Shown here: in pieces, positions 51,370 through 60,690 of the stretch
How positions within the stretch are numbered: position 1 is the first letter of the stretch
Layout: each line of letters starts with the position of its first letter
Notes under the pieces: model-generated
Told to the model about the DNA's origin: nothing
Databases searched by the model: none
What the model saw: only the letters and a program-made list of their open reading frames with translations
Program-made: the position numbers and the translations under genes
Assembly (NCBI RefSeq): GCF_000818195.1
Contig: NZ_JTHL01000001.1
Location: forward strand, 8,876,512-8,940,511
Length of the DNA: 64,000 nt
Direction of reading: 5' to 3'
DNA from: Streptomyces sp. 150FB
GTDB lineage: Bacteria > Actinomycetota > Actinomycetes > Streptomycetales > Streptomycetaceae

Positions 51370-52049
51370 GCGGCCTGGGGATCCGGCGGAGTGTGCAACG
51401 GAGTCTGGCGCGGGTCGAGTTGTTCCGCATACGCCTCGGCCCACTCCAGCCAGTCCGCCTCGTCCGTCGCAACCGGTGTGTCGCCGGCTCGGGCGCGGGC
51501 GGCCTGGCAGAAGGCGCGGATCTCGGCGGCCTGCGGGCAGGCCCGCGTCTGCCCGGTCAGAACTCTCGCCCGGTGCTGTTCGACCTGCTGCTCGCGAGCC
51601 AGGGCGACGGTCGCATACCAGCGCCGCCGCTGCTCTGCCTCGCGTAATTCCTTCTCCCGCTCCCGGCGTTCGGCTTCCGCCGCGAGCTGTTCGAGATCCT
51701 GCAGGGGGTGTCCCAGCCGCGACTCCAGCGTCCAGCGCGCACCTTCGCTGTAGAAGTACGAATGCTGATACCAGTTCCCGGCAGGTGCACCGAGTGCAAG
51801 GTGTCCGATGAACTCCTCGTCGTACTTGGGTACGCGGGTCCACGGGCTGTGCTCCTGCCGGCGGAGCTCCTGCGAGGTCGGCTCGCGCGGGACCTTGGCC
51901 GTCCGCTTGGTGAGGACGAGAGGAAAGGCCCGGCCCCGGATCACGATCGCCAGCGTGTGCACGGCATCACCACGCTGCAGGTCGGTCTGAGTCTCCACCG
52001 TGTAGCCGCGGCTCTCGGCCTCGGTCAGGAGCGCGTGCATGATCCGCAA
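51273..52049 (-). pseudogene. Hypothetical protein, second copy of a repeated family, truncated
   Basis: The frame reads MHALLTEAESRGYTVETQTD, AIVIRGRAFPLVLTKRT, YDEEFIGHLALGAPAGNWYQ, RWTLESRLGHPLQDLEQLAA and a charged coiled stretch. HRARVLTGQTRACPQAAEIR and DEADWLEWAEAYAEQLDP follow. Beyond ~51400 the sequence runs into the SARP fragment on the other strand. Upstream of 52049 a frame-shifted stretch (LGLPQGLIDTRDRPEVIP, SRPLAEG) looks like the true N-terminal part. The family is unknown; a shorter copy lies at 29215-29563. Confidence 0.55.
51502..51576. repeat. 75-base exact repeat, copy 2 (copy 1 at 29448-29522)
   Basis: Identical to 29448-29522 in the same orientation, inside the related hypothetical gene. 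Confidence 0.85.
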
Positions 52050-52446
52050 GGCCCTTCAGCGAGAGGCCGTGACAGGTACAGCGGGATAACTTCCGGTCTG
52101 TCCCGGGTGTCGATCAGGCCCTGGGGCAGACCGAGGGCCTTGCGCGTGGCACGAACGAGACGATGAGGGCGTTCCAGGGTCTCCGTGTGGGTGCGGGGCT
52201 CTGCGGGCTGGAGGGCATGACTCCATTGTGGCGATGGGGAAGGTGGCGTGGGTCATGATGCATGAGCTTGCGTCCGGAGCGAGCGGCAGTGAACTCGTGC
52301 AGGCGATTCGGCCGTGGCAGCCCGTTCCGCCCGAAGAGGCGGGAAGGCTGTTGGTCATGACGCTCGCTTGACGCTCTCGGCGCCCGCACCAGGGATCGTG
52401 AGGCGAAAAACAGGCCTTGACCTGGTCTTTTCCACGAGTTGCCGAG

Positions 52447-52518
52447 GCCGACATCTTCCCGATGACCCACCACGTGGAGTGCGTCGCGATCCTGGAACCT
52501 GTCGAAAAGGGCCGTTGA
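52447..52518 (+). pseudogene. 3' end of a TrmA/RlmD-type RNA methyltransferase gene (right copy)
   Basis: The plus frame reads ADIFPMTHHVECVAILEPVE then KGR and a stop. Bases 52456-52523 match 24281-24348 at 63 of 68 positions. TGACGCT repeats (52357-52375) lie on the inner side, as at the left copy. The gene body upstream is absent here too. Confidence 0.65.
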
Positions 52519-52716
52519 CCTGCAGGTTTGGCGGGTGTGCGTGATGTGCGCGTGAATCAGGCTTCGCCTCAGGTCGGACAGCTGCGCGCGGGCCGCGCGC
52601 CGGATCGTGCTGCTGTCCGCCCCCCAGGTGTCGTACGTCGCGGAGATCGGGCGATACCTCACTGGCATGGTGCGTGAAACCTTGAAAGGACACTCGACAC
52701 CAGCGAGGAGGCACTT

Positions 52717-53322
52717 GTGACTGAGACACCTGCCAGCCAGGACCCGCGATGGATACGGGCTGAGGCCGATCTGCGGGCCTTTTGCGAGACCCGCGGGTTC
52801 GATCTTGAGGCGCTCGAGGACTGGAGCACCCTGGTGATGATTGTCTACAACCCCAAACTTGGGTTGGAGGATGCGAAGAAGACCATCGTTGAGGAAAGCG
52901 AGAAGCACCTCAGTGAGGCCAGACAACGTGAACGCCAGGAACGGGTCACCAAGGACAAACTGAGCGCAGCCATCGCCCCCGTCGGGTCGTTGAATGACGA
53001 CATACGCAACATCGTGGAGCAACTGGCGGATGCGTACGTCGGAGGTCACCGGGTCAATCTCGCACTCGGCCGGACACTCCTAGCGTGGGAGCACGATGAA
53101 CTGCGCGAGCAGTGGAACATGGTGAGAGACGTGGCTGGCAAGATTCCGAACTGCATCTTCACCAACTTCCACAGCTATCCCGCGACAGACAAGGCCGCGG
53201 CCGGCCACGGAAACGTCGGCAACACCCTGGATACGCGCCGATACCAGGGGAATCTGCTGGTCTTCATCAACGGAGTGAAGTTCAACATACACATCAACAC
53301 CACCTCGGCATCCGAGGACTGA
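52717..53322 (+). CDS. Hypothetical protein, no recognised family
   Basis: This 201-aa soluble protein opens with SQDPRWIRAEADLRAFCETR and has a charged helical middle (EDAKKTIVEESEKHLSEARQ). A segment WEHDELREQWNMVRDVAGKI follows, and it ends with GNLLVFINGVKFNIHINTTS. I see no catalytic motif, signal peptide or membrane helix. The GTG start has AGGAGG 5 bases upstream, so translation should be efficient. It stands just right of the presumed island border. Codon use is somewhat less GC-biased than that of the neighbours, which hints at horizontal origin. Confidence 0.65.
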   Translation: MTETPASQDPRWIRAEADLRAFCETRGFDLEALEDWSTLVMIVYNPKLGLEDAKKTIVEESEKHLSEARQRERQERVTKDKLSAAIAPVGSLNDDIRNIVEQLADAYVGGHRVNLALGRTLLAWEHDELREQWNMVRDVAGKIPNCIFTNFHSYPATDKAAAGHGNVGNTLDTRRYQGNLLVFINGVKFNIHINTTSASED

Positions 53323-53482
53323 AGTTCGCTGGCCTCTTGCACGTCGGTCCGTCGATTCATTTGGCGGGCCGTTTGTGCTGTGTGGTTGTTTTTGTGCAGG
53401 GTGATGCCCGGCTGTCGTGTCGGGTGGGCGCCGGTTCCACAGTTCCGGTTGTGGTGTGCTCGTTGGAATGGCGGGTGGCTGG

Positions 53483-54725
53483 TCAGCAGGGGTTCGGAAG
53501 GGCTGCGAGGCGGTGGATCGCCTGTGTGATCACGTCCGTCCAGGGCCAGCGGCGGGCGGAGTCGCATCCGTCGGGGTTCCCACCGGCGGGTTTCGCCGGT
53601 CAGGGCGAGCATCGGCATTCAGGCGAGAAGATCGAGTGCGAGCTGGACGATCTCGAGCCGGATCTGGTTCTGGGCGGTGTGGTGCAGGGGCAGGTTGCGC
53701 AGGCGGGTGGCGCGGGCATTGCGGATGCGGTCCTCGCAGCGGGCCCGCAGGCGGTGGCGTAGTTCCAGTTCGGCGATCGGGATGGTCACGGTGTTGGTGG
53801 CGAAGCAGGTGAACTGTGGTCCGTCGGCGTCGGTGATCCTCAACCGGGAGACGTGGTGCGGGCGTTCTCTGCGGATGATCAGCCGTATGCCCTCCGGCCA
53901 GCCGTCGAGGACGTTCCCGGTCAGTTCGGCGACCCGGGCTCCGTCCCGGATGTGGCCGTCGGGCTCGACGGCGGGAGTCCAGGCGGACGCGGGGACCTGC
54001 AGCACGGCCTGGTGGATGGCGGCGGTGATGGTCATGCCGACCGAGTAGGACAGCCACCTGCCGCGGCGGGCCAGCCAGGCGACGAACTCATGAGTACCGG
54101 CGGCGGAATTGGTGCGGATCAGGGTCTGGCGTCCGCGCCGGTAGCGTTTGGGTAGTTGGGTCAGGGTCAGCTTCGTGGCGGAGATGTGGTCGGCCGCGGC
54201 GTTACTGCCGCGTTGCCGGGCCGCAGCAGCGCGGCCACCGGCTCCCCGGAACCGGCCTGGCCGTGGTCGACGAACGCGACCAGCGGAAGATGGCCGAGGG
54301 TCTTCTTCCAGGTCGCGGTGGCATCCTGCTTCTCGGAGTGCGCCAGGACCAGCAGGCTGTCGATGTCCACGATCACCTGCCCGTTGGCAGCCGGACCGTT
54401 CTCGCCGGCCAACTCCCATACTCGCCGGCGTACTTCGGCTCGCGCGTTCCGGATGGCCGTCAGGGCCTTCGGCCCGGATGCGGCCAGGGTGCCGATGAGA
54501 CGGGAGACCTTCGGATCTGACGCCACCGGCCCGAAGGCGCCCGGCTCGGCCCGCAGCTTGCCGATATCGGCCAGGCAGTCCCCGCCCAGAGCCGTCTTGA
54601 GCGCGGCATCCAGCAGGATCTTGCCCGGATCGTGCACCGCCCGCCGCTTGTGCCACGGCGCCAGAGCCGCTGATGTCGCGGTGTCCAGGCCGGACTTGCG
54701 GACCGTCTCGACCAGTAGCACCGCG
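53483..54725 (-). mobile_element. IS1380-type transposase, disrupted
   Basis: Read leftward: LLVETVRKSGLDTATSAALA, HDPGKILLDAALKTALGGDC, VASDPKVSRLIGTLAASGPK and GQVIVDIDSLLVLAHSEKQD (first Asp region). After a one-base shift near 54185 it reads ISATKLTLTQLPKRYRRGRQ, LIRTNSAAGTHEFVAWLARR and LPLHHTAQNQIRLEIVQLAL. A stop replaces a Trp codon near 53620; MPMLALTGETRRWEPRR and, in a further frame, WPWTDVITQAIHRLAALPN continue to 53483. This is nearly a full IS1380 transposase with several lesions. It interrupts the DUF5753 gene to its right. Confidence 0.8.
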
Positions 54726-54729
54726 CCGC

Positions 54730-55094
54730 GCCGGCATGAGCGGGGGCACCGCTTCGTGCTCTTCGTCGAGGAGAGCGCCCTCCGCTACCAACTCGGCGAC
54801 GCGGACGCCATGGCCGCTCAGCTCGGGCACCTGCTCAGCGCAGGCGCCCTACCGTCCGTATCCCTCGGCGTCATTCCGATGGCAACCCGCCGGCGGAGCA
54901 TGTGGCCGCAGGAGACCTTCCACGTGTACGACGACACTCTCGTCTCGGTGGAGTTGCTCTTGGCGCAGGTGAACATCACTCAGCCGTCGGAGATCGCCCT
55001 GTATCTGGCGGCGTTCGAGGAGCTGCGGAGCATGGCTGTGTACGGGGCCGAGGCGCGCGCCCTGATCGTCAGGGCCATCGGCGCCCTGACCTGA
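54730..55094 (+). pseudogene. DUF5753 domain regulator (Scr1-type), C-terminal part
   Basis: The frame reads RHERGHRFVLFVEESALRYQ, LGHLLSAGALPSVSLGVIPM, MWPQETFHVYDDTLVSVELL, LYLAAFEELRSMAVYGAEAR and ends IGALT. This is the C-terminal DUF5753 domain of the helix-turn-helix proteins that pair with small DUF397 proteins in streptomycetes. The N-terminal DNA-binding domain is absent; the IS1380 sequence stands in its place. Confidence 0.75.
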
Positions 55095-55110
55095 ACCCGG
55101 ATGCGCGAAA

Positions 55111-55151
55111 GCGCCCCCTGCTCGGCCCTCAACGGGTCGGGCAGGGGGCGC
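55111..55151. terminator. Bidirectional terminator hairpin
   Basis: GCGCCCCCTGC and GCAGGGGGCGC form perfect 11-bp arms, with further pairing (CGGCCC/GGGTCG) in the loop. It lies between the convergent genes ending at 55094 and 55164. Confidence 0.7.
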
Positions 55152-55163
55152 TGCGGTGTCCCG

Positions 55164-55385
55164 CTAGGTGGTTCTGCCGAGCCCGTACGGAACCCGGTCA
55201 CCGTGGCGTTCGAGGTCCGCCGCGTACGCCCGGTCCTGAGCCCTCACGCGGCGCCGTACCGCCTCAAGCGCAGGCGCATCCGTGGCGAGCTCGCCGGCCG
55301 CTGTACGCAGCAGGTCGACCAGCGTCTCGCGCGCGGCGGCGTGTTCTCTGACCGCTCGCGCGCTGTGTTCCTGATCGGAGATCAT
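55164..55385 (-). CDS. Small hypothetical protein
   Basis: This 73-aa charged protein reads ISDQEHSARAVREHAAARET, LVDLLRTAAGELATDAPALE and RRRVRAQDRAYAADLERHGD. AGGAAGGG lies about 6 bases before the ATG. It is probably helical, with no known motif. It is divergent from the gene at 55388, only two bases away, so their translation starts share the same few bases. Confidence 0.5.
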   Translation of the reverse strand: MISDQEHSARAVREHAAARETLVDLLRTAAGELATDAPALEAVRRRVRAQDRAYAADLERHGDRVPYGLGRTT

Positions 55386-55387
55386 CT

Positions 55388-55681
55388 GTGTCCCTTCCTG
55401 CCGGCCGAAGGAAGGCCGCGGCCGCACTCGCCTTCGGCGCGCTCCAGGCGGTGGAGCAGGCTCTGCCGGAGTTCCGCGGCAGCGCCCTCGGGCGGCTCGG
55501 CCGGACCGAAGAAGCCGAAGCCGAGACGAAGCGGGCGTTCGCGGCCGAGCAGAATCGCAGGTGGTTCCGAGCGAACCCGGGCAGCGCGGACGCGATCGCC
55601 GCCGCGACGAAGGCCGCCAATACCGCCCGGGAGCGCACCGCTCAGCACCTGCTCACGGTACGGCTGGAGCAACTGCGCTAG
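55388..55681 (+). CDS. Small hypothetical protein, plasmid-like
   Basis: This 97-aa Ala/Arg-rich protein contains KAAAALAFGALQAVEQALPE and EQNRRWFRANPGSADAIAAA. GGAG lies 7 bases before the GTG. Proteins like this occur with DUF721 genes on actinobacterial plasmids, and one follows here at 55797. I cannot name a function. Confidence 0.5.
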   Translation: MSLPAGRRKAAAALAFGALQAVEQALPEFRGSALGRLGRTEEAEAETKRAFAAEQNRRWFRANPGSADAIAAATKAANTARERTAQHLLTVRLEQLR

Positions 55682-55796
55682 CAGAGCACCGCCCGTACCG
55701 AGACGGCCGGGCCCCTGCCGTGGCGGGACCGGCTGCCCGAGCTCGCCGCCCGCCCCCTCCACGGTGGTACGACCGGGACGGTGAACACGTGAACAC

Positions 55797-56291
55797 GTGA
55801 CCACCTGGCACAGCGGCGTCGACCTCGCCCGCCAGGCTCTGATCGCCGCCCGCGAGGCCGCCAAGAAGAGCGGTGGCACCCGCAAGGAGAAGCCCCGACG
55901 GCGGACCCAGACGGTCCGGCGGGACGGCCGCGAGCCACTCGGGCTCGGTGCCGCGATCCAGATGATGATGACCGAGCGCGGCCTCGCCGCCCCCGCCGCG
56001 GGCGGCAGCGTCCTCGCCTGCTGGGACGACATCGTCCGCGCGACCGTGCCCGAACTCGCCGAACACGGTCGCGCGGTGCGGTTCGACGCCGACACAGGCC
56101 GTTTGGACGTCGCCCCCGCCAACCCCGCTTACGGCACGAAGCTGCGCTGGAGCGCGCCGAGACTGATCACGGAGGCCAACAAAAGGGTTCCTGGGGCGAA
56201 TGTCCGTACGCCGCACGTCCTGGCACCCGCACCCGGCACCGCCAGCCCTGCGGCCGCTGAATCCAGTCCCATCTCGGCCAGCGGGGAATGA
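55797..56291 (+). CDS. DUF721 (DciA-like) protein
   Basis: This 164-aa protein begins VTTWHSGVDLARQALIAARE and then has a basic linker (KEKPRRRTQTVRRDGREPLG). The DUF721 core follows: CWDDIVRATVPELAEHGRAV, GRLDVAPANPAYGTKLRW. Chromosomal DUF721 proteins near dnaA/recF include the DciA helicase-loading group; the ones on plasmids and islands are probably related to replication. The GTG at 55797 lies within a small GTGAACAC repeat. No replication initiator gene is seen nearby. Confidence 0.7.
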   Translation: MTTWHSGVDLARQALIAAREAAKKSGGTRKEKPRRRTQTVRRDGREPLGLGAAIQMMMTERGLAAPAAGGSVLACWDDIVRATVPELAEHGRAVRFDADTGRLDVAPANPAYGTKLRWSAPRLITEANKRVPGANVRTPHVLAPAPGTASPAAAESSPISASGE

Positions 56292-56597
56292 TCATTGAAA
56301 GGAACGCGCGCGCCTCCGATAACTGAATTTATTTCCCCGTCGGTCGTGCCGTCCGTACCATTCATTACTCACGGTCCTCGGGCATCGGTCACTCTCCATG
56401 ACGCCCGGCCGATGATTCCCGAAATCCCGAAGAGGAGCCAACCGGCGATTGAGCGACTATCGAGGGAGTTGATGACCCGCGAACCCTGAGCACCGTTATT
56501 TATTTCCGTGATACAGAAAAGGAAACCGGCGGGTCCGGCCTCCTTTTCCGCGGTCCGGCGTGCTACGCCCCTTCCGGGCGCGGCACGCGTCGGCCGG

Positions 56598-57950
56598 TCA
56601 GGCGCGCTCCTCGGCGAAGACCTCGTTCAGCGTGGTGTGGGTCAGAACGCGCAGGAACGGCAGGATGGTCACGGCCACCGACACGGCGAAGACGGCGAAC
56701 GCGAGGCGGAGGCCGACCCATTCGGCCAGCAGGCCCATCACGCCCGCGCCGATGGGCATGGCGCCCCAGCTGAACAGCCGGCTCACCGCGTTGTAGCGGC
56801 CGAGCATGCCACCGCGCACGATGTGCTGACCCATCGTCCGGGAGTTCACGGCCCACAGGGTGCCGCCCATGCCGCCGGCGAAGGCCGCGGCGGTGACCGC
56901 CCACAGGCTGGTGGTCACCGCGGGCACGGCCATCATCGCGAAGGTGCCGATCAGATCGGCGAACATCACCCAGCGGCGGCCGAAGAACCGGTTGATCCGG
57001 GTGACGACGAGAGCTCCGACCAGGCCGCCGATGCCCAGGGCGCTCAGCACGGTGCCGTACTGCCGCGAGTCGAGATGCATGACATCGGTGGCGAACAGCG
57101 GCATGAGGGCAAGCCAGGCACCCCAGCAGGCGCACAGGACCGTCAGGATCAGGGCCATGGTGCGCAGCAGCAGGTTCCGCCACAGATAGCGCAGGCCGCC
57201 GGCGATCTGCTGGTTGACGCTCTCAGGGGCGGCCGCCTCCCCGGTGCCCGTGGCGGTCTCCCGTACCGCGCGGAATCGGCCGACGAGCAGGATCAGGATG
57301 AACGAGGCCAGCAGGTACGACACCCACGTGGTGCCCAGCGCGACGGTTGTGCCGGCCGCGAGGAGCAGGCCGCCGACGAAGGGGCCGCAGAACTCGTTGC
57401 AGACCGTCTCGGCACCGGTGATCCAGGCGTTCGCGCGTTCGCGGCCCTCCGGCGGGGTCAGGGCCGGTATCAGGGCCGCGGCCGAGGTCAGCGCGATGAC
57501 TTCGGCGATGCCGAGCCCGGCGCCGGCGGCGCAGAGCACCGCGATGGTGACGCCACCGGCCGCCGCCACCTCGATCAGTACGCCGAGGGCGAGCAGTCGC
57601 AGGGCGTTCGCCCCCCACAGCAGGCGGCGGCGGTCCACGCGGTCGACCAGGACCCCGACGTGCAGGGCTGTCAGCAGCCAGGGCAGGGACAGACTGAGCG
57701 ACACCGCCGCGACCTGGGCCGGGGAGGCCGACGCCCGGGTCGCGAGGAGCGGCAGGGCGATCTTGGTGACGCCGTCCGCGAGGTTGGTGGCGGCGGTGAA
57801 GGCCAGGAGGACAACGGTGTTCCGGCTACCGAGTTGTGCGGAGGGCCCCGCGTAGACCTCCGCCACAGGTTCCGCGACTGCCACCGGCCCCTCGGCGGCC
57901 TTGGAGGCCTGGTCGCTCGTCGATTCTCCGTCCATCAACTGTCCGCCCAT
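56598..57950 (-). CDS. MFS transporter (MFS_3/enterobactin-exporter type)
   Basis: This 450-aa protein has 12 predicted helices: VLLAFTAATNLADGVTKIAL first, GVLVDRVDRRRLLWGANALR as motif A, and NSRTMGQHIVRGGMLGRYNA in the second half. The wording is that of the MFS_3 group, which includes siderophore and macrolide exporters. AGGAAG lies 6 bases before the ATG. It is divergent from the CGNR zinc-finger gene, which may regulate it. The frame is intact. Confidence 0.87.
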   Translation of the reverse strand: MGGQLMDGESTSDQASKAAEGPVAVAEPVAEVYAGPSAQLGSRNTVVLLAFTAATNLADGVTKIALPLLATRASASPAQVAAVSLSLSLPWLLTALHVGVLVDRVDRRRLLWGANALRLLALGVLIEVAAAGGVTIAVLCAAGAGLGIAEVIALTSAAALIPALTPPEGRERANAWITGAETVCNEFCGPFVGGLLLAAGTTVALGTTWVSYLLASFILILLVGRFRAVRETATGTGEAAAPESVNQQIAGGLRYLWRNLLLRTMALILTVLCACWGAWLALMPLFATDVMHLDSRQYGTVLSALGIGGLVGALVVTRINRFFGRRWVMFADLIGTFAMMAVPAVTTSLWAVTAAAFAGGMGGTLWAVNSRTMGQHIVRGGMLGRYNAVSRLFSWGAMPIGAGVMGLLAEWVGLRLAFAVFAVSVAVTILPFLRVLTHTTLNEVFAEERA

Positions 57951-58087
57951 CGAGGCTTCCTAACCGTCTAACAGATTGAGTGGTGAGTGGCACGCGTCGA
58001 GTCTGACAGAGGGTGGCGGTCCATGTCACCGGTCAAACCGATAGACGGTCATCAGCAGTAGGATGGTGGCTCACCTGGAGGTGACTC

Positions 58088-58657
58088 ATGCTCGATGCCC
58101 CGGCGCCGGCCCGACTGATCGAAGCCTTCGTCAACACCGTCGACGTGGAGCTCGGTACCGACGAGCTGGACACAGCGGGCGGGCTCCGCACCTGGCTGGC
58201 CGCCCGGGGCCTGCTCGACCGCGACGGTGTCGTCAGTGCCGAGGACCACGCTCTGGGGCTGCGTTTGCGCACCGGCATCCGGGAGGAGCTGGGTGTCAAT
58301 GTCGGCGACACCGCCGACGCGGCGTTGCTGGCGGGGGCCGACGAGGCACTGCGTGAGCTGCCCGTCCTCATCACCGCCGGGGGACGGTACGCCGGCGCGG
58401 GCGTACTGTTCCCCGCCCCGGACCTGCCCCCGGCCAGAAAGGCGCTGGCCGGCCTGGCGATCGCCTGGAGCGAGCTGGCCATCACCGGCCAGTCCGCCAG
58501 GCTCAAGCGCTGCGCGGAGCACGCCTGCGCCTGGGTCTTCTGGGACGTGTCCAAGAACCGCAGCCGCCGCTGGTGCTCGATGCGGGTCTGCGGCAACCGG
58601 GCCAAGGCACGCCGGTACACCGCCAAGCGGACCGCGTCGGGCGCCCGCCCGGCCTGA
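58088..58657 (+). CDS. CGNR zinc finger protein, putative transcription regulator
   Basis: This 189-aa protein has an ABATE-type N-terminal domain (LIEAFVNTVDVELGTDELDT, LRTWLAARGLLDRDG). The C-terminal CGNR zinc finger reads RCAEHACAWVFWDVSKNRSR then RWCSMRVCGNRAKARRY, with four Cys. CGNR proteins are thought to bind DNA and sense stress. GGAGGTGA lies upstream of the ATG. It is divergent from the MFS gene, with ~140 bases between, and may control it. Confidence 0.88.
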   Translation: MLDAPAPARLIEAFVNTVDVELGTDELDTAGGLRTWLAARGLLDRDGVVSAEDHALGLRLRTGIREELGVNVGDTADAALLAGADEALRELPVLITAGGRYAGAGVLFPAPDLPPARKALAGLAIAWSELAITGQSARLKRCAEHACAWVFWDVSKNRSRRWCSMRVCGNRAKARRYTAKRTASGARPA

Positions 58658-59377
58658 ACCGGGCGGATACCCGCACCCCGACGACAGGTCCGGGGCGGGA
58701 AGTCCTGAGCACCGGCACCGGGAAGTCCTGGGCAGGCGAACGGAACATCCCTCGGACACCGAGATCATGGTTCCTCCCACCAGATATCGGAGTCGTGTAC
58801 GGAAAGCAGGGGTCGCAGCGGAATTCTCGGTGCGGGCGCACCGCGTGCCGGCCCGCCACTACGGCCACCTCGACATCCTGCGCGAGACACTCGACGACCC
58901 GCGACTAGATCCGGCGGAGATCATGGGCCGAGCCAGAGTCGGATCGAGACGACGGTGACGGTGCCGTGAAGGATGTAGCCGCCCTTGGCGAAACTCGTGG
59001 CTCCACAACAGCACGAAGGCCCGGCAGAGGGGCCTCCGACAAGCTGCTTAGAAGGTGAGGCCGCCACCGAGGTCGATACCGATCGCAGAAGCGGGAGCGG
59101 CAAGGGCGGAGACAGGGGCGAAGGCCGCGAACACGACCGTAGTGATCCGACGACGTGGGCGTACCACCACTCGATGTAGGGGCGCAGGCCGTCGGCGGTG
59201 AGGAGGTGGGCCGGGCCGCCCGCGCGTGGCTCAGAGGCGCTGCTGGACCCGACACGACCGAGAGGCAGCATCCGATGGAGGCGCCGCCCCAGCGCCTTTC
59301 AGGGAACTCCCGATCGTTGAGTGATGGGCAGAAGTAGCGCCGCGGGAGCGGACGATGATGCGGACAAGGGAGCAAGT
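58658..59377. other. Region without recognisable genes
   Basis: Short frames only. A plus-strand piece near 58855-58920 (GHLDILRETLDDPRLDPAEI) has protein-like wording but no start or continuation. No RNA gene was seen. Confidence 0.4.
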
Positions 59378-60157
59378 GTGAACGCGGTAGGGACGGACGG
59401 GGCTTCTCGGATCGACGGCGAGCAGGTGTCCGGTCCATCCAGACACGGAAGCGGGAGGAGGCGCTCGGTGTGGAAGGAACTGCCGATCCTGGTCGTCATC
59501 GCCCTGGTGCTCGCGCTGATCATCAAGACCTTCCTGGTGCAGGCGTTCTCCATCCCCTCGGAGTCGATGCAGAACACCTTGCAGCCAGGAGACCGGGTTC
59601 TCGTGGACAAGCTGACGCCCTGGTTCGGCTCGAAGCCCGAGCGCGGGGACGTGGTGGTCTTCCATGACCCGGCCGACTGGCTGGGTGACGAGGGAGCCCC
59701 GCACCCCAATCCCGCGCAGAAGGCTCTCAGCATCGTCGGACTCATGCCGGCCGCCGGGGAACGGGACCTGATCAAGAGGGTCATCGCGGTGGCCGGCGAC
59801 ACGGTGGAGTGCCGGGGTACGGGACCTGTGAAAGTCAACGGCAAGCCGCTGGACGAGCCTTACGTCTTCGCCGGAGACACCCCGTGCAGCAACGACGACC
59901 AAGGCGGCCAGTTCGACGTCACCGTGCCCAAGGGGAAGATCTGGGTCATGGGCGACCACCGTCAGAACTCGCTGGACTCCCGCTATCACCAGCACGACAA
60001 GACGCACGGCTTCGTCCCTATCGGCGATGTCGTCGGGCGTGCCGTGGTCGTCGCCTGGCCCGTCGGTCGCTGGGCGACCCTGCCGGTTCCGGACACCTTC
60101 GGTCAGCCCGGCATTCGCGCAGGATCTGTGGCCGCCCAGGCGAAGGCCCGGAGGTAG
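59378..60157 (+). CDS. Signal peptidase I
   Basis: This 259-aa S26 peptidase removes signal peptides from exported proteins at the membrane. It has a hydrophilic N-terminal leader, one membrane helix (LPILVVIALVLALIIKTFLV), the catalytic Ser in FSIPSESMQNTLQ, the catalytic Lys in ERDLIKRVIAVAGD and the C-terminal box WVMGDHRQNSLDSRYH. Streptomycetes usually have several such genes. I chose the GTG at 59378 because AAGGGAG lies 7 bases upstream. The ATG at 59321 frame is longer but has no clear site. Its neighbours are transposase remnants and unknown DNA, so this is probably an accessory copy. Confidence 0.92.
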   Translation: MNAVGTDGASRIDGEQVSGPSRHGSGRRRSVWKELPILVVIALVLALIIKTFLVQAFSIPSESMQNTLQPGDRVLVDKLTPWFGSKPERGDVVVFHDPADWLGDEGAPHPNPAQKALSIVGLMPAAGERDLIKRVIAVAGDTVECRGTGPVKVNGKPLDEPYVFAGDTPCSNDDQGGQFDVTVPKGKIWVMGDHRQNSLDSRYHQHDKTHGFVPIGDVVGRAVVVAWPVGRWATLPVPDTFGQPGIRAGSVAAQAKARR

Positions 60158-60164
60158 CCGGCGT

Positions 60165-60350
60165 GGACGAGGCGATCGTTTTTGCCGTGTCGGCGCCCGA
60201 CGTAGCGTTTTTGCCGGAGGCGCGGGTGATCGGTGCTGATCCGTCGTATGCCTTCAGCGGGCGGGGGTCGGCGAAGCGTGTCTTGTCGTCGCCGATCTCG
60301 GCCGGCACCTGCGCGCCGAGCTGGGGGCCCAGGCCTTTGAGGGCCTGTTT
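60165..60350 (-). mobile_element. IS110-type transposase, C-terminal-domain fragment
   Basis: The minus frame reads LKGLGPQLGAQVPAEIGDDK, TRFADPRPLKAYDGSAPITR and ASGK. The G-D-D-TRFA-xxKAYxGxAPITRASGK pattern is typical of the transposase_20 domain of IS110. No other part of the element is nearby. Confidence 0.65.
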
Positions 60351-60690
60351 CTGGACCTCGCATCTGTTTCTGTCCTGCCGATTCTGACTTCGCGCACTGC
60401 CACAAGGCCGGGAGTCTGCCGGATGTAGAGGTCATTTGGTCGGTTGGCGGCTGAATCCGAACAGCTACCACGTTCCTGTTCGTGAGCGTCCGGGCCGCTG
60501 TCATGCTGGCGAGGTCGCCGTGGCCCGGACTCCTGCCGGGGGGATGGGCCATGCGCGGTCCGTGTTCCGGGTGGTGAGTGATCTCCCGGACCTCTTGGGC
60601 CCGTGCCGGCACGACCGCACCGCCGCTGGTTGTCGGGGTCCTTCGGTTCCCGCTCGCGGTGGTGCGCAACCGAGTGGGGGAAGAACCTTC

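Noticed and set aside
51320..51811. A 163-codon plus frame over the hypothetical gene
   Set aside because: It lies antisense to the 51273-52049 gene and continues from a SARP fragment in the wrong frame.
56508..57971. A 487-codon plus-strand open frame
   Set aside because: Antisense of the MFS transporter, with the same low-complexity composition and no motif.
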